NCBI GenBank assembly: GCA_024195265.1
Contig: JAJLRJ010000013.1
Coordinates: forward strand, 15,197,662 to 15,261,661
DNA: 64,000 nucleotides
Source: Dendrophyllia cribrosa
Taxonomy: Eukaryota > Cnidaria > Anthozoa > Scleractinia > Dendrophylliidae
Direction: 5' to 3'
A program made the translations under genes and the position numbers. Below, piece after piece: positions 29,031-41,125 of this stretch; the first letter of the stretch is position 1; every line of letters starts with the position of its first letter. Below the pieces are notes generated by a model, which was given only the letters and a program-made list of their open reading frames with translations, did not search any database and had not been told where the DNA came from.

Positions 29031-32000
29031 CTAGTACTGGCCTATCCATACGGGCTGTGGAAATGGAATCGGTAACTGTGGTTGGTACAGTGGGTACCAC
29101 GGGATGTGTTGGGTGCAATTAGGCAGTAGCCAGCCAGCCATGACTGGTGGGGACATCACCTGGGGGGCTTGGATCACGTCTACTACAGGATTCAGTCGCT
29201 GATACTCTGGTACTCCCAGCTGGTTATAAGTAAGGATCAGGGGTGGTTGTCTGTCTCTCCTTGGCCGCGTAGTAGCCGCTAAGTGTTCGTCAGAATCCGA
29301 ATCTGCACTTTCTGGGGAATTGCAGCCCTCTGTTTCAAATAGTTCGGCTTCTTCTGCTGCCTGTGAACCATCATCCACTTCTGGGTCAAACTGGGTCTCA
29401 GAGTGAATATCGGAATTTTCCTCAGAATCCATAGGGTGACACTGTTCCTCTGGGTCAATAGACGGGGTGTCTATTTCATGTCCATCACGGTCAGCGTCGT
29501 GGGCAACAGAAGGATATGGTATATCAATTCCATATTCATCGTCAGAACTTTCTTCATTGCCTCCGGAGGGAGATACTTGTAGTGCAGTGCGGGTAGGTTG
29601 GGTCAACTTGCGAAACCCTCTCTTGTAGTCTGGCAGATCTAATGGTAAGGCATCACAGGGAAGGAGCAAATTACGGTGTAGTACTCTCTGTTTGCCACGT
29701 CCATGCTCGGGTTTTATTCGGTAGACTGGGCTGTCAGATATACGTTCCTCGACTACATGTATTTGCTGTTCCCAGTGTGAACGGAGTTTCCCGGGTCCTC
29801 CTCTTTCTGAGAGATTTCTCACAAGTACACGGTCACCAGGGTGTAGAACAGCACTAGAAGCTTTCCTGTCATAATACGCCTTACCTCTGACAGATGATTT
29901 CTCAGTTCGCCTGGATGATAGGGCGTATGCTTGTCGCATTTCTGTTTGCCATTTCTTTACATAATCCGGGTAATCACACTGCTGATCGTCGTTGCCTACA
30001 TCAAACATCAGGTCAACTGGTAAACGTGGCGTACGGCCAAACATTAGGTAAAATGGAGAAAAGCCAGTGGCTTCATGCTTTGTACAATTGTAAGCATGGA
30101 TGAGTTTGTTCAAAGAGTCTTTCCAGTTTGCTTTCTTTCCCTCCGGTAGGGTTCTCAACATTGATAGCAGGGTACGGTTCATGCGCTCCACCTGTCCGTT
30201 GCCCTGTGGGTGATATGGGGTGGTCCGAGATTTAGTCACCCCACTCAGGCGTTCAAGGTGATGAAACAATTTGTTTTCAAACTCTCCACCTTGATCGTGG
30301 TGTATACGTGCGGGAAAACCAAACCTTGGAATAAACTCGTTGTAGATCTTCTCAGCAGCTGTGCGGGCTGTCTTGTTGCGTGTCGCGTACGCTTGTGCAT
30401 ATCTAGTAAAATGGTCGACAATAAGCAATACGTATTCATATCCACCCTTGCTCTTGTCCAGATGTAGAAAATCGATGGACACCAGTTCAAAGGGTGCCGA
30501 TGTCATTATGCTGCTCATAGGTGCCTTGGCAGTCGTGTTAGGTTTCTTCTGTTTAAGGCATGTGCACCTGTGTTTCACAAACTGTTCAATGTCATCATAC
30601 ATATGGGGCCAGTAAAAGCGAGATCTTGCCAGATCAGCTACTCTCTCCACTCCGAGGTGTCCCATCTCTACATGAAGTTCCTTTAACACCAATGGTATAA
30701 ACTGCTTCGGCAGGACTAATTGTATGTTAGAGCTAGTTCGTCGCCGTAGAATACCATTATCATCAATTTCCAGTTTGTTCCATTCTCGTACCAGGGTGGT
30801 GACATCACGGGGATCGTGTTTCAAATGGGTTCCATGCGGTCTGGCTCCATGGGACTTGTATTGGATTACTCGACTAATAACAGTGTCCTTGTGCTGTGCC
30901 TCCTTGATTTCTTGTGGGCTGAATGTCTTCATGTCTAGATCCCCAAGTGTAAGTTCAGCTGTTGTCAAACCACCAGTGATCGCTGTTATCCACGGAGTTG
31001 TACCTTTTGACTGTTCCCTCACTGCTTCGATTGTGGCTCCAAGGACTTCCTGAGATACTTCTTCGGTACAGGTTCTCATGTATCTGTCCATGTCTAATGG
31101 CATCCTTGACAGAACATCTGCGTCAACATTCAAGTGACCGGGCCTATACTTGATGGTAAAATTATAGTCCGCCAATTCCTCCACCCATCTATGACCGGTT
31201 GCATTCAACTTGGCCGATGACATAACGTACGTCAGTGGGTTGTTGTCGGTGAATACAACGAAAGACGGCGCATAGAATAGATAGTCCCGGAATTTGTCAG
31301 TGATGGCCCATTTCAGGGCCAGAAATTCCAGTTTCCCGGAATGAAGATGATAGTTACGCTCTGCTGGTGTGAGTGTCCTTGAGCCATATCCAACAACTCT
31401 CAGCTTGCCCTCCTGTTCCTGATACAGGACCGCTCCAAGGCCTTCACACGAGGCGTCTGTGTGTAACACAAATGGTTTCTCAAAGTCAGGGTAAGCCATC
31501 ACTCCTGGCTGCAACAAAAGGTCGACTAAGAGGTTTAGTCGTTCTTGATGTTGTTCAGTCCAATTGATTTGTTGGTTTGATGACAGTTGTCCTCCTGGAG
31601 GTGTCGACCTCTTGGGCTCTTTCCGTTTCCCAGTTGTGATGCCTTGGTTACTTATGCCTTTAGCTGATGACAGTAGGTCATAGAGTGGCTTAGCTAGTCT
31701 GGAGAAGTCCTTTATGTACTGCCGGTAATAGCTAGGGCACCTACAGTCTTTGGCTTCATTTCTTTGAGGGCTGTTACGGCTGCCAGATCAGCGGGATCCA
31801 TTGTGTAACCATCCGCTGTAACTATTTTTCCCAAGTAACGAACACTTGGCTTAAACAGATCACACTTCTTTGCCTTAAGTTTAATGCCATGTCCTTGCAA
31901 ACGTTTCAGTACCTGTCTTACATCTTCTACATGCTCCATAAACGTTTTACTATATACTAGGATGTCGTCCAGGTAGGGGATACATATCTCATCTCGCAAG

Positions 32001-33862
32001 CCCTCTAAGCAGTTCTCCATGTACCTCTGATAAGCTGCTGGGGCATTTTTTAGACCAAATGGAATGCGGTTCCATTGGTACAACCCCCAAGGTGTGATGA
32101 ATGCTGTTAAGTGGCGGTGTTCTTCTGCCACGAATCCCTGGTGATACGCTTTCCCTTGGTCGAGAACTGAGAAGTGGGTGTTACCACTAAGGCTGTTCAG
32201 GATGTCTTGGATACGGGGGATCGGTTGGCGATCATCTTTGGTTTTGCTGTTTAATTGACGATAATCGACACATAATCTTAAGGTACCATCTTTTTTTCTG
32301 ACGCAAACCACTGGTGATGAATATGGTGACTTTGATTTGCTTATCCAACCACGAGTAATCATGTCTTGCAGATGCGCTTTTACCTCTCCGTACAGGGGCT
32401 TTGGGATGGAGTTGTAAGTTTTCTGCACTGGCTTATCATCATTAAGGTTAATATCAAGTTCCAATTCCCTAGCATAACCAATGTCACCGTCATCCATAGC
32501 AAAGGCTCCGGACTCCTCCTTTAACATTGCCTCTACTATTCCTCTCTGTTCACATGACAAATGGCTCAGGTCAACTGGCGGAACCCATTGTCCTTCTCCT
32601 TCTTCGAACTTTTCAGACTTTCGATTACCATCAGTTGCATCATTTCCGATGTTAGCTTCCTCTGTAGCACTACTTCTGCTTTCAGGCTCCTCTTGCTTGT
32701 TGTCTTCGAATGGCAATGGGGTAACAGACTGCACTAACTGTATCGTGCCCAGTTCGGTACGTTTGTGTAAAGTTATCCCTCTCTGTGTCTGGTTGCATAC
32801 TGGGATAAATATTCTGCTCGACGACCCGGCCTGGATCCGGTTAAGGCATTCTTTCACTTCTAGTCCCTCAGGCCACATCCCGTCTTCTTTAGGTTCAAAC
32901 ACAACTGGTACATCTTCCTCTAATGGCCCAAAGTGCACTGGGCACTTAATCCTTACACTCTCTTCTGGTGCTAGATGTATGTCATGCTTTCCAACCCTAA
33001 GCACCCCGGTATCAGCCTCCTTTTCCTTGGTTTGAAGGAAGTTAACAAGCGATTTTGCCTTGCCTCCCACTACTGATGGAAATGAATCATTCACTATTTG
33101 CGTTAAAACATTTGGGGCGTCAGGACTCCCATTTCTTTTTATCACCTCTTCAATGACATTAAACCCGATGATGGGATGTTCTTGGTTATCCTGACTTCCT
33201 ACGAGTATGGGAATTGTCAATAGTTCAGACTCATCGTTCCCTCCGGCTAGCTGAAAATCTACCTTGACCCAACCATCATATGGAATTTCCGTACCATTTA
33301 CAGCTTGAAGATTCAGTTCCTCTCCCTCCAGTAACTCACTGATGTCTCTTACTGGTTCTTCAGGTAAATGAATCTCTTTCCAACGCTTCGACATAACACA
33401 GACCTGAGCACCAGTATCCCACAGGGCATCCACTCTTCTCCCCTGCAGTACACAGCTTACCATACATCTTCTTCCCACTAACTTGGTCAATTTTGTACGC
33501 TGTCGTGGTGTTAGATGAGAGGGAAATGACGTATTCATGTCTCCAACACTTGCCCTGGTTTGTCTGGATTCCACCTCTCTAATGGCTTGGCAAAGTTTTT
33601 TGTGTTCCTCCCAATGTGTCCTCTGACACACTTTTGAACAATAATAGCTGGCATGGCACTGTGAGCAGCGTAAGTGCCTATTGCCCTGTTGTTCCCTTTT
33701 CCCGCAATTCATGCATTGTTGGGACTGTTCATGTATCTTCTGGGTTGCCCCCTGTCCCGCGGTGGCGACCCCATGCCGTTTCCCTGAAGATGTTCTGGGC
33801 TTTGTAACCTTGGTCTGAAACACTGGTAACTGAAATGTCCTCGCCCTCCACAACTGAAGCAA
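29031..33862 (-). pseudogene. pol: Gypsy Pol: MYND finger, protease, RT, RNase H, integrase; one frameshift
   Basis: Order: an MYND-type zinc finger (CMNCGKREQ...[10 protein letters not shown]...HWEEHKKLC), an aspartic protease ([12 protein letters not shown]), reverse transcriptase with [11 protein letters not shown], RNase H (HTDASCEGLGAVLYQ, FTDNNPLTYVM), then integrase with an HH-type zinc region (HLGVERV...), DDE residues (SIDFLHLD, HHDQGGEFE, NGQVERMNRT) and an acidic tail. The frame shifts near 31728, where a short stretch between GAL and YYRQYIKDF is missing. The first pol segment therefore ends at 31712 and the second runs 31735-29031. Pol is expressed as a Gag fusion by -1 frameshifting. 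Confidence 0.85.
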
Positions 33863-35067
33863 TGGTCACAACGGTAACCCACACCTTCTCTTTGGCAACT
33901 CAAGCAACCCCTGGGGCGTGACCTCCCCTGCTCTACAAATCTGTATTGATTTGGGGGACCAGTGTTACGTTGGTTTCCCATGGTTTCCCTGATGGCTGCT
34001 AGTTCTGCTTTCATCTCTCTAACTTCAGTAAGTAAGTTGCCTTTTGCTGGCTTTTCCGGGGTCTTACCCTCCGCCACACCTTGATTTTCACCTGAGGAAA
34101 CCATTTGAGCTACTTGTTGTAAGGGGCCCTGTCTCAGGTGCTGTTCACGCCGGGGGCCAAGCTTTTGACATCGTTCCATTTCATTGCAAACTGCTTCATT
34201 TAGCTTTTCAAACAGTTCTTCATCCGTCACTTCAACATTTTGAAGGTAAGGCTTTACTTCTGATTTAATACTGTCACTCTGTAAGCCAGTTAGCAATGAG
34301 TGTAGGAACATGCATTGGACAAGCTTAGGGTCATACTTCAAATCAGAACCTGCTTCTTGGGAGGCGAACAGTACTTTCTGCTTAAGGTCCAGGAGGCGGA
34401 CAAGAAAGTCCTGGGGGGTTTCAGCACCCTCTTGAACCCCAGAACTGAGCATTTGGTACATTTCAGTCGCCCCTTTTTCTTGGTAGTGCGACCGAAGAAT
34501 TTTACGTAGTGTGGCTAAAGTCAAATCGGGCTTACCTTCAAGGTAACTTCTTAGCCTTAGTCCAGGATTGATCGCCCGGATGACCGCCTCCGTTACATCC
34601 TTTTCGTTGTAGCCACGATTTAACCCAGCGTTAATTTGATGAGCCAAGCTGGTAAAGCTAAGTCGATCCTTTTGACGCGAATCCCCGATCTGTCCCGATA
34701 TTTTAAACTCTTTCTTGAATGGTGGGACTGCTGTAAATCCTTTCGATGTATCTACACTCAGCACACTCGCCTCAGGCTGACCTGATTTCTGCTCGGATGC
34801 CTTCTTTTCCGTGTCCTGTTCGCTCTTGACCTTCGCAGGAGATTTCTTCTTCGCCACAACCGTCGCTCTCAATTTCTGCAATGCTTCTATTTCTAATTCT
34901 TCGGCGTCCAAGTATTTAGTAACTCGTTGAATTAGGGCAAGGCGGCCCGTCTCGTTCTCCTTTAACTCGATTTGTAATTCCACACATAGCTCCCGAAGAT
35001 TCGCTTCGTCTAACTGACAAACTGCGGCTCTTAATTCGATCTGGGTTTCTTCCACTACGCTGGCCAT
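33709..35067 (-). CDS. gag: Gypsy Gag with SAP-like N-terminus and CCHC knuckle
   Basis: The 452-residue protein starts [20 protein letters not shown]-like helix pair lies at about residues 23-55 ([18 protein letters not shown]), then a basic linker. The helical Gag core (about 130-300) contains [18 protein letters not shown] and [17 protein letters not shown] single zinc knuckle, [14 protein letters not shown], sits near the C-terminus. Gag would form the particle and bind RNA. It overlaps pol by about 150 bp in the -1 frame, with a slippery heptamer at 33778-33784. Confidence 0.85.
   Translation of the reverse strand: MASVVEETQIELRAAVCQLDEANLRELCVELQIELKENETGRLALIQRVTKYLDAEELEIEALQKLRATVVAKKKSPAKVKSEQDTEKKASEQKSGQPEASVLSVDTSKGFTAVPPFKKEFKISGQIGDSRQKDRLSFTSLAHQINAGLNRGYNEKDVTEAVIRAINPGLRLRSYLEGKPDLTLATLRKILRSHYQEKGATEMYQMLSSGVQEGAETPQDFLVRLLDLKQKVLFASQEAGSDLKYDPKLVQCMFLHSLLTGLQSDSIKSEVKPYLQNVEVTDEELFEKLNEAVCNEMERCQKLGPRREQHLRQGPLQQVAQMVSSGENQGVAEGKTPEKPAKGNLLTEVREMKAELAAIRETMGNQRNTGPPNQYRFVEQGRSRPRGCLSCQREGVGYRCDHCFSCGGRGHFSYQCFRPRLQSPEHLQGNGMGSPPRDRGQPRRYMNSPNNA
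33778..33784 (-). promoter_or_regulatory. Candidate -1 ribosomal frameshift site GGGAAAC
   Basis: On the minus strand the heptamer G GGA AAC sits in the gag zero frame, inside the gag/pol overlap. Slipping back one base enters the pol frame, which is open from 33862. A GC-rich stretch follows, as expected for a stimulatory structure. Confidence 0.6.
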
Positions 35068-35075
35068 TCCTCTGT

Positions 35076-35093
35076 GTCACGTCGGGGTCACCA
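35076..35093 (-). promoter_or_regulatory. Primer-binding site complementary to tRNA-Trp-type 3' end
   Basis: On the minus strand the sequence TGGTGACCCCGACGTGAC begins two bases after the LTR. It would pair with a tRNA ending in GTCGGGGTCACCA, as animal tRNA-Trp does. Confidence 0.75.
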
Positions 35094-35095
35094 AA

Positions 35096-35267
35096 TGTTA
35101 CACTCCGACAAAATGTTCTTTAATCTTTCTTCGAAAACAGACGCATACACAGAAAACATCGAGTGATCCGACTTTTTACAACTCGAACTTCGCACATGGG
35201 ATTCTTTTACATCCCATAATATCAACTCGGGACTAGGCCCAGTCTCTTGCGACTTGCTTGCTACACA
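35096..35267 (-). repeat. 5' LTR of gypsy element
   Basis: 172 bp, indistinguishable from the other LTR by eye. The primer-binding site lies two bases inside its end, fixing it as the 5' copy. Confidence 0.9.
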
Positions 35268-37900
35268 GTTCTAAAGTTCGGGAAGTTTAGGCCACCTTTG
35301 CTTGGCTGCTGAAATAGGACATCTCTTTTTATTTTATCTTTTTTGTTTCTCCAGAGGAAGTTAAACAGCTTCTCTTGAACTCTTTTAATTACTTCTTCAG
35401 GAATTGTTAACATTGAGGCGGAGTAAATCAACTTTGAGATACCTAAAGCTTTAACTAACAAAGTTCTTCCCATAAGAGTGAGATCCCGAGATAGCCAAAT
35501 GTTCAGTTTCGTTTCCATTTTCTGAATTTTAATGAAAAAATTTTCATGATTATTCTTATGATGATTATACGAGATATGTGTTCCTAAACTTTTGACTGGT
35601 TCCTTGGTTATATTTATATTTAAAGGCTTTGTTTTATTGTCCTTCAGCGAACCTATCCATATAGCCTTTGTCTTTTTTGTGTTTAATTTAAGTCCTGATA
35701 CTTTACCAAAGCTATCCAGTATTGTCATACTCTCTGTTAATGACGTTGTATCCTTACATATTAGCGTTGTGTCGTCGGCAAATTGACTAAGTTTGACTTC
35801 CTCCGAATTTGGAAGCTCGATTCCCTTAATTCTAGGATTTTGACGTATTTTCTGAGCCAGTAGTTCCACAGATAGAATAAATAATAAAGGGCTGAGAGGG
35901 CAACCTTGGCGTACCCCCCTTGATACTTTGAAATAATTTGTTATGTAACCTCCATTGATAACTCCACTTTCAGTATCTCTGTACATCACAGATATCCATT
36001 TTTTGATATTTTGGCCAAAGTTAAAGAACCTTAAAGTGTGTTGGATAAAATCCCACTCTAAAGTATCGAACGCTTTTTCGAAGTCTATGAAAAGTAAGAT
36101 TCCTGGGACTTTTTTTAGGTCGGTGTATTCCATAAGGTCATTTAGCAATCTCACATTTTGACCAATATATCTTCCCTTGACAAAGCCCGTTTGGTCCGAG
36201 TGGATCAATTTGGGTAACGTGCTCTCTATTCTTTTCGCAATAACTCTAGCCAATATTTTATAGTCAACATTAAGAAGTGTGATTGGGCGCCAGTTATTTA
36301 GAATAGTAAGATTGTTTTCATCTTTTGGAATTAAAGTGATAACGCCTCTCCTCTGGGATACCGACATTTTCCCTTCTTTAAAGGCTTCATTGAAAGAGTC
36401 CAATAGATTGTCGCCTATAAGCTCGAAAAATGTTTCATAGAATTCTTTTGTAAGGCCGTCATCTCCTGGTGTTTTACTTGGTTGAAATCCTTTAAGGGCA
36501 TTTAACAGCTCTTCTTTTGTTAGATCGTATTCTAATTCATCTCTCTCATAATGGGATAATTTTGGATTATTCAGTTCAGCTGAAAATAGGTCAAATTCCT
36601 TGTCGATTGCATGGTCTTCTGATAAAATATTAGAAGTCAGAAAAGTCTTGTAAAAGTTTTCTATTTGACCATTAATTTTTTTTATGTCCGAGACGGTTTC
36701 ACCTTCGCTTGTTTTCAGCTGAGTTATAACTTTCTTCTCATAATTGCGTTTTTCAAGATTAAAAAAATATTTTGTTGGCTTCTCACCATTTTCTATCCAC
36801 TTAACCTTAGATCTAAACATCGCCTCCTTTCCTTTTAAATCGTATATATCTTTCAGTTCCTTTTTGAGTTTTTCAAATTCATTTAAAACATCATCAGTAA
36901 GATTTTCATTATTACAGATTTCTCTATCTAGTTCTTCTAACTTACATTGAATGTTATTTTCCTGATCTCGTTGCTTTCGTTTTTTCTTTTTCGAATAGGA
37001 AATTGTTTTGTTTCTGATTTCCATTTTTAGTAATTCCCAGTAGAGTTGTTTGTTCTCAACATCGTGATACTTTTCTTGAATATCCGCATAGCTGTTATTT
37101 ATAAGATCGACATATTCTTTGTCTTGCAATAGCGTATTATTAAATTTCCAAATCCCAGGTCCACGCTTAAATGTTTGGTCAATTTGTAAACTGAAAAAAA
37201 TAGCTTTGTGACCAGGTGCAATTGACATGCGAGTTTCAGCTTTTTTCGCAAAATTGAAGAGTTGTTTTGCTACTAAAAAGAAGTCGATTCTGGTCTTTAA
37301 TTTTAGACTCTTGGACTCATAAGTGTACGTTCTTGTATTCGGATGTAGTGTACGATAAATGTCGATCATATTCAACTGCTGCATTAGACTTAATAATCCA
37401 TTTCTATAATTTGTTTCTTTCCATGGCAAGCCTCCACTTTTATCCTGGTAGTTTAGCCCTGTATTCCAGTCTCCTGCTATAATGACTCTGGTTATGCAAG
37501 CTTTGAACATCAACAATTGGCTTAAATTTCTTAAAAAGGGAAGTTGCTGGCGATAATCAGTCGGTGCATAAACATTCACTATTGAGAACTCTTCGGTTCC
37601 TAGTTTTAAGTTGGTAAAAATAAAACGTCCTTCTGGATCACTTTCTTTACATTCAAGCAAAAAGGTGCTATTCGGATTAACCAGGATACATACACCTCTG
37701 GAATGCTCTGAGCCGTGAGAAAATATTACTTGGCCACCCCATTCAGCACGCCAAATTTTCTCATCCTCTTTTTTGGAAAAGGTCTCTTGAAGGCAGAAAA
37801 TTGACGCTTTTTGGTGTTTGAGATACGAAAACATAGCTCTTCTTTTTTCCGCTTTGCGCAGCCCTCGCACATTCAGTGACAAAATCTTCAATAATGACAT
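35268..37900 (-). pseudogene. LINE ORF2, 5' part: APE endonuclease and reverse transcriptase
   Basis: The endonuclease begins LSLNVRGLRKAEKRRAM, with the catalytic-type LQETFS, IIAGDWNTG and GHKAIFFSL. The reverse transcriptase follows with LLFIDFEKAFD, SRGVRQGCPLSPLLF and the catalytic FADDTTLI, then a thumb/linker ending GGLNFPNFRT. Here the gypsy LTR interrupts the frame at 35267, adding a stop. Before the insertion the frame has no other break over 870 residues. The function would be target-primed reverse transcription. The rest of the protein lies at 27320-28507. Confidence 0.8.
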
Positions 37901-38217
37901 CCTTTGAGAAAATAAAAGAAAGAAAATACAAAAAAGAACCTAACAATACTTAAGCTAATTACACAGATAACAGTGCCAAAAAGAAAAAAAACAAAACAAA
38001 AACACTGTAACAAAGACTAAAATGATAACACTTCTTTATCTCTCCTGGGATCTACCGTTCAACCGAAAACAAAGCCTCTATCGTAACAAGGTCAAGAAAA
38101 AAAACTAAATACAGCTACCGTATCTTTAAGAGGTAAACATAATTGCTTACAAGGATATAATTTCATTTAATAAAAGACAAATGATGGGAAAAGGTTGAAA
38201 CTTTTGAGATTAAAAAA

Positions 38218-39171
38218 CTATAATTTCTCAATATCCTCCCCCGTTTTAATTAGTTTCGTGGAGTTGCTCGCAGGATCCGTTTTTACAAAAATTTTTCCAT
38301 CTTGAGTCCAGATTTTCCAATCATCATGGAGTCGTTTTTTGTCTCTTAATTTCTTATATAAGCCTGATTTTCGTGCTGTCAAGTTTTCATTAATGTACAC
38401 TTTATCTGCTCCCCTCAGGTATCGACCGACATTTACTCTTCGGAGCTTTCTTCGATTCTTGTACATTTTGTCTCTACTATAATAATTTGTAAAGCGGATG
38501 ATAATTGGTCTTGGCTGAGTATTACCTTTTTTTATGCGATGACAAATGTCAATATCCTCTGATTCTAGATCAATTTCCAAGCACCTCGCTAGGCTAAGGA
38601 TTAGCTGTTCGGGATCTTCTTCTTCTTCTTCTTCTTCAGGGACGCCGTACACTTCCAAGTTGAATTTTCTTGTATATTGTTCGAGGTCATCATGCATTAT
38701 GACAACATCATCTAACTTCTTTTCTAAATTTGCTCTCTCTTCATCGCTTGACATGAGTTTGTTTTCCAAAGTGTATATTTTTTCCTCTAGTTTTCGATTG
38801 GCCTTCTCCATTGTTTCAAATTTTTGTTTTAAATCTTTGTTTGATTTTACAATGTCGTCCATCTTGGCCTGCGTGAATTCTAGGCTCTTTCTCAGTTCGT
38901 CGTAGCTGGTTTGTAGTATTTTTTGTTCGCTCATGATTAGGTTAGTGTTCGTCTCTATTCTTTTCACAGCCTCCCAAATAGCCGCCAAAGCCGGGACTTG
39001 GTCTTCTCCGCTAGCATTTTCTTCGTCTGAGATTTCATCTTCGTTCGTCGCCATGAGTTTTGCGTCGCTACGTTTCGCCTCCGGGGTTCCTTGAGAGTTT
39101 TCACTACTTTGACTACTAAGATCCTCTCTTTTTCGTTTAACTTCACTTTTGTTCTTTTTGGGTTTTCCCAT
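38218..39171 (-). CDS. LINE ORF1 protein, coiled coil plus RRM-like domain
   Basis: The 317-residue product has a basic nuclear-type N-terminus (MGKPKKNKSEVKRKRED), an acidic Ser-rich linker and a long coiled coil (about residues 65-165). A domain follows with YTRKFNLEVYGVPEEEE, DIDICHRIKK and PIIIRFTNYYSRD, the pattern of the transposase_22/RRM-like ORF1 proteins of L1-type LINEs. It would bind LINE RNA and act as a nucleic-acid chaperone. The frame is intact. It starts 84 bp inside the 5' target duplication and lies 317 bp before ORF2. Confidence 0.75.
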   Translation of the reverse strand: MGKPKKNKSEVKRKREDLSSQSSENSQGTPEAKRSDAKLMATNEDEISDEENASGEDQVPALAAIWEAVKRIETNTNLIMSEQKILQTSYDELRKSLEFTQAKMDDIVKSNKDLKQKFETMEKANRKLEEKIYTLENKLMSSDEERANLEKKLDDVVIMHDDLEQYTRKFNLEVYGVPEEEEEEEDPEQLILSLARCLEIDLESEDIDICHRIKKGNTQPRPIIIRFTNYYSRDKMYKNRRKLRRVNVGRYLRGADKVYINENLTARKSGLYKKLRDKKRLHDDWKIWTQDGKIFVKTDPASNSTKLIKTGEDIEKL

Positions 39172-39269
39172 TTTCGTCCTTGTTCATGTCTACTTCTTAC
39201 AAAGTTAACGGAGCTCAAGAAGACACGTCCGCCATTACCGCTCTCCCCAGGTCATTTTGTAACATGGAT

Positions 39270-40280
39270 AAATAAATTGTTTGTTTGTCATAACTTATGA
39301 GATATTTGTTGGCTCCTAGGAGAAAAATTACGGAACCTGCTTGTCAATATTTCGGGCATTTTCGGTATTAGCCGTCGCAGTCCGTCAATACTCTTCGTAT
39401 ATGCATACTGATGACACTGTCCCGCCTAAATGGCAAAATGTCGGTTAGCTTATTTCCACGTTATATCTCCAAATGGCACAAAATACTTAAAAACAATACT
39501 TAAATACTTAAATATACAAAATACAAAGCTTAGTTGGATAAAGAGATCCTATAGAACAAAACAAAAGTAGTAGTGTGGAGATAAAGCGCAGGATTGCAAA
39601 GATTGAAGTGGATTACAGTTTAGCTTGAAATCAAAGTTGCCTTTGTTTGCTGGAGAGGCAGTGGCAATCGTTGCAACTATCTGAAACCAAAATGTGTGCG
39701 TTATAACGGCTCAGTCTTGAGCTGCTTTACTTAGTTGCATTTGCTTAGTTAATGTTTCTAAGATGGGAAAAATAAATTGTTTGTTTGTCATAACTTATGA
39801 GACATTTGTTGGCTCTTTGGAGAAATATTACGGAGCCTGTTCGTCAGTATTTGCGGCATTTTCCGTATCAGCCGTCGCACTTCGTGCATACTCTTCGTAA
39901 ATGCATACTGATGACACTGTCCCGCCGAATTAGCAAAATCTCCCTTAGCTTATTTCCACGTTATATCGCCAAATGGCACAAAATATACAACTTGGTTGGA
40001 AAAAAAGATCTTATAGAACAAAACAAAGGTAGTAATTTGGAGATAAAGCGCAGGATTGCAAGGATTGAAGTGGATTACAGTTTAGCTTGAAATCAAACTT
40101 GCCTTTGTTTGTTTGAGAGGCAGTGTCAATCGTGGCATTTATCTGAAACCAAAATGCGTGCGTTATAACCGCTCTGTCTATCTTGAGAGGAGAAACTGTA
40201 CGGAGCCTGTTCGTCAATATTTCGGGGATTTTCGGTATCAGCCGTCGCACTTCGTGCATACTTTTCGTTAATGCATACTG
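39270..40280. repeat. Two and a half copies of a ~500-bp non-coding repeat
   Basis: The unit beginning AAATTGTTTGTTTGTCATAA at about 39271 recurs at about 39776, and its middle (CGGTATCAGCCGTCGCACTT) recurs again near 40229. All copies share TGCATACTGATGACACTGTC or a shortened form. I see no coding potential. The first copy directly abuts the LINE target duplication. Confidence 0.6.
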
Positions 40281-40815
40281 ATTTTTTTTATTAGAAATAG
40301 TAAATACAATGTTTTGCAATACATTGAGAAAAGAAAACAAAAGATAAATAATAATTACGATACATATGCAAAAAGAGAAAAAAAATTAATAAAGTAATTG
40401 AAAAAAAGTACAATATAGTTTAAAAGAATATATATTAAGGGAGTTGCACTAGCATTCACTTAGTTAAAGAAGTTTGGCCCATGTTTTTTTTAATTGCTCT
40501 AAGCGGTTAGATTTAAAAGCTATGGTGCGTAGAATATCAATTTTGTTATCAAGGCGCAAAAGAAAACTGTCGAAGTCTAGGATGCCGCCGCGTACGCTTG
40601 TTGCAAAAACAATCAAACAGTAGTTAAGAACTTTCCAATTGTTTGACTCTTTGTGTCAACCGTATAAAATAGTATTTTCAGGTAAGGTCAGTTTTTCATT
40701 AAATTTTTTTTCGCCACCAGTTACAAAAAAAGTCCAAAACGACGAGGATACACTGCAAGTAATTAACATGTGTCTTAGAGGTTGATTCTCGAAGTTACAT
40801 AAAGGACAGACTTGC
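40281..40815 (-). pseudogene. Second LINE ORF2 C-terminal fragment
   Basis: Minus-strand translation gives CPLCNFENQPLRHMLITC, a CxxC-H-C knuckle like that at the LINE ORF2 end. A weakly conserved tail follows with an in-frame TGA after ILYG, ending near 40490. The region down to 40281 looks like a 3' UTR with an A-rich end. The upstream part is cut off at the satellite border near 40815. Confidence 0.55.
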
Positions 40816-41125
40816 CTGACTTGGAAATCGCACTGTTTTGCCGATTTGGCGATGATTTGAGGCCAATACGACGATTTCGAGATCTGGTGTGCTCAAAAGT
40901 GAGAGTTTGCTAAACCTTGCTCCGCACGGCCCAAAACGTGCGTTTCGCGCACTTTTCATAGAAATCGCACCGTTATCCGGATTTGACGATGATTTGAAAC
41001 CAGTACTGACAACGATTTTGAGATCTGGTGTGCGGAAAAGTGAGATTTTGCCAAAACTTGATCCGCACGGTTCCAAACGTGCGTTTTGAGCACGTTTTCA
41101 TAGAAATCGCACCGTTTTCCCGAGT
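40816..41125 (-). repeat. About two copies of the 137-bp satellite, reverse orientation
   Basis: Stretches such as GAAATCGCACTGTTTTG and CAAAACGTGCGTTTCGCGC are the reverse complement of the large array at 54.7-64 kb. Confidence 0.75.

Larger units (their letters stand above)
28508..35267 (-). mobile_element. Ty3/gypsy LTR retrotransposon nested in the LINE
   Basis: Two 172-bp LTRs (28508-28679 and 35096-35267) appear identical base for base, so the insertion is recent. Reading leftwards: 5' LTR, primer site, gag, pol, polypurine tract, 3' LTR. AGTT occurs at both outer edges (28505-28508 and 35267-35270), giving a possible 4-bp duplication that overlaps the LTR end bases. Its only internal coding damage is one frameshift between reverse transcriptase and RNase H. 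Confidence 0.9.
27164..39255 (-). mobile_element. APE-type LINE (L1/Tx1-like), interrupted by a gypsy insertion
   Basis: A leftward LINE is bounded by a 14-bp target duplication TTTGTAACATGGAT at 27150-27163 and 39256-39269. From its 5' end it has ORF1 (38218-39171), ORF2 (37900 to 27320), a short 3' UTR with an AATAAA signal and an A-rich tail (27164-27200, seen as T-rich on the plus strand). A gypsy retrotransposon at 28508-35267 splits ORF2. Without it the LINE would be about 5.3 kb, full length. Confidence 0.85.
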
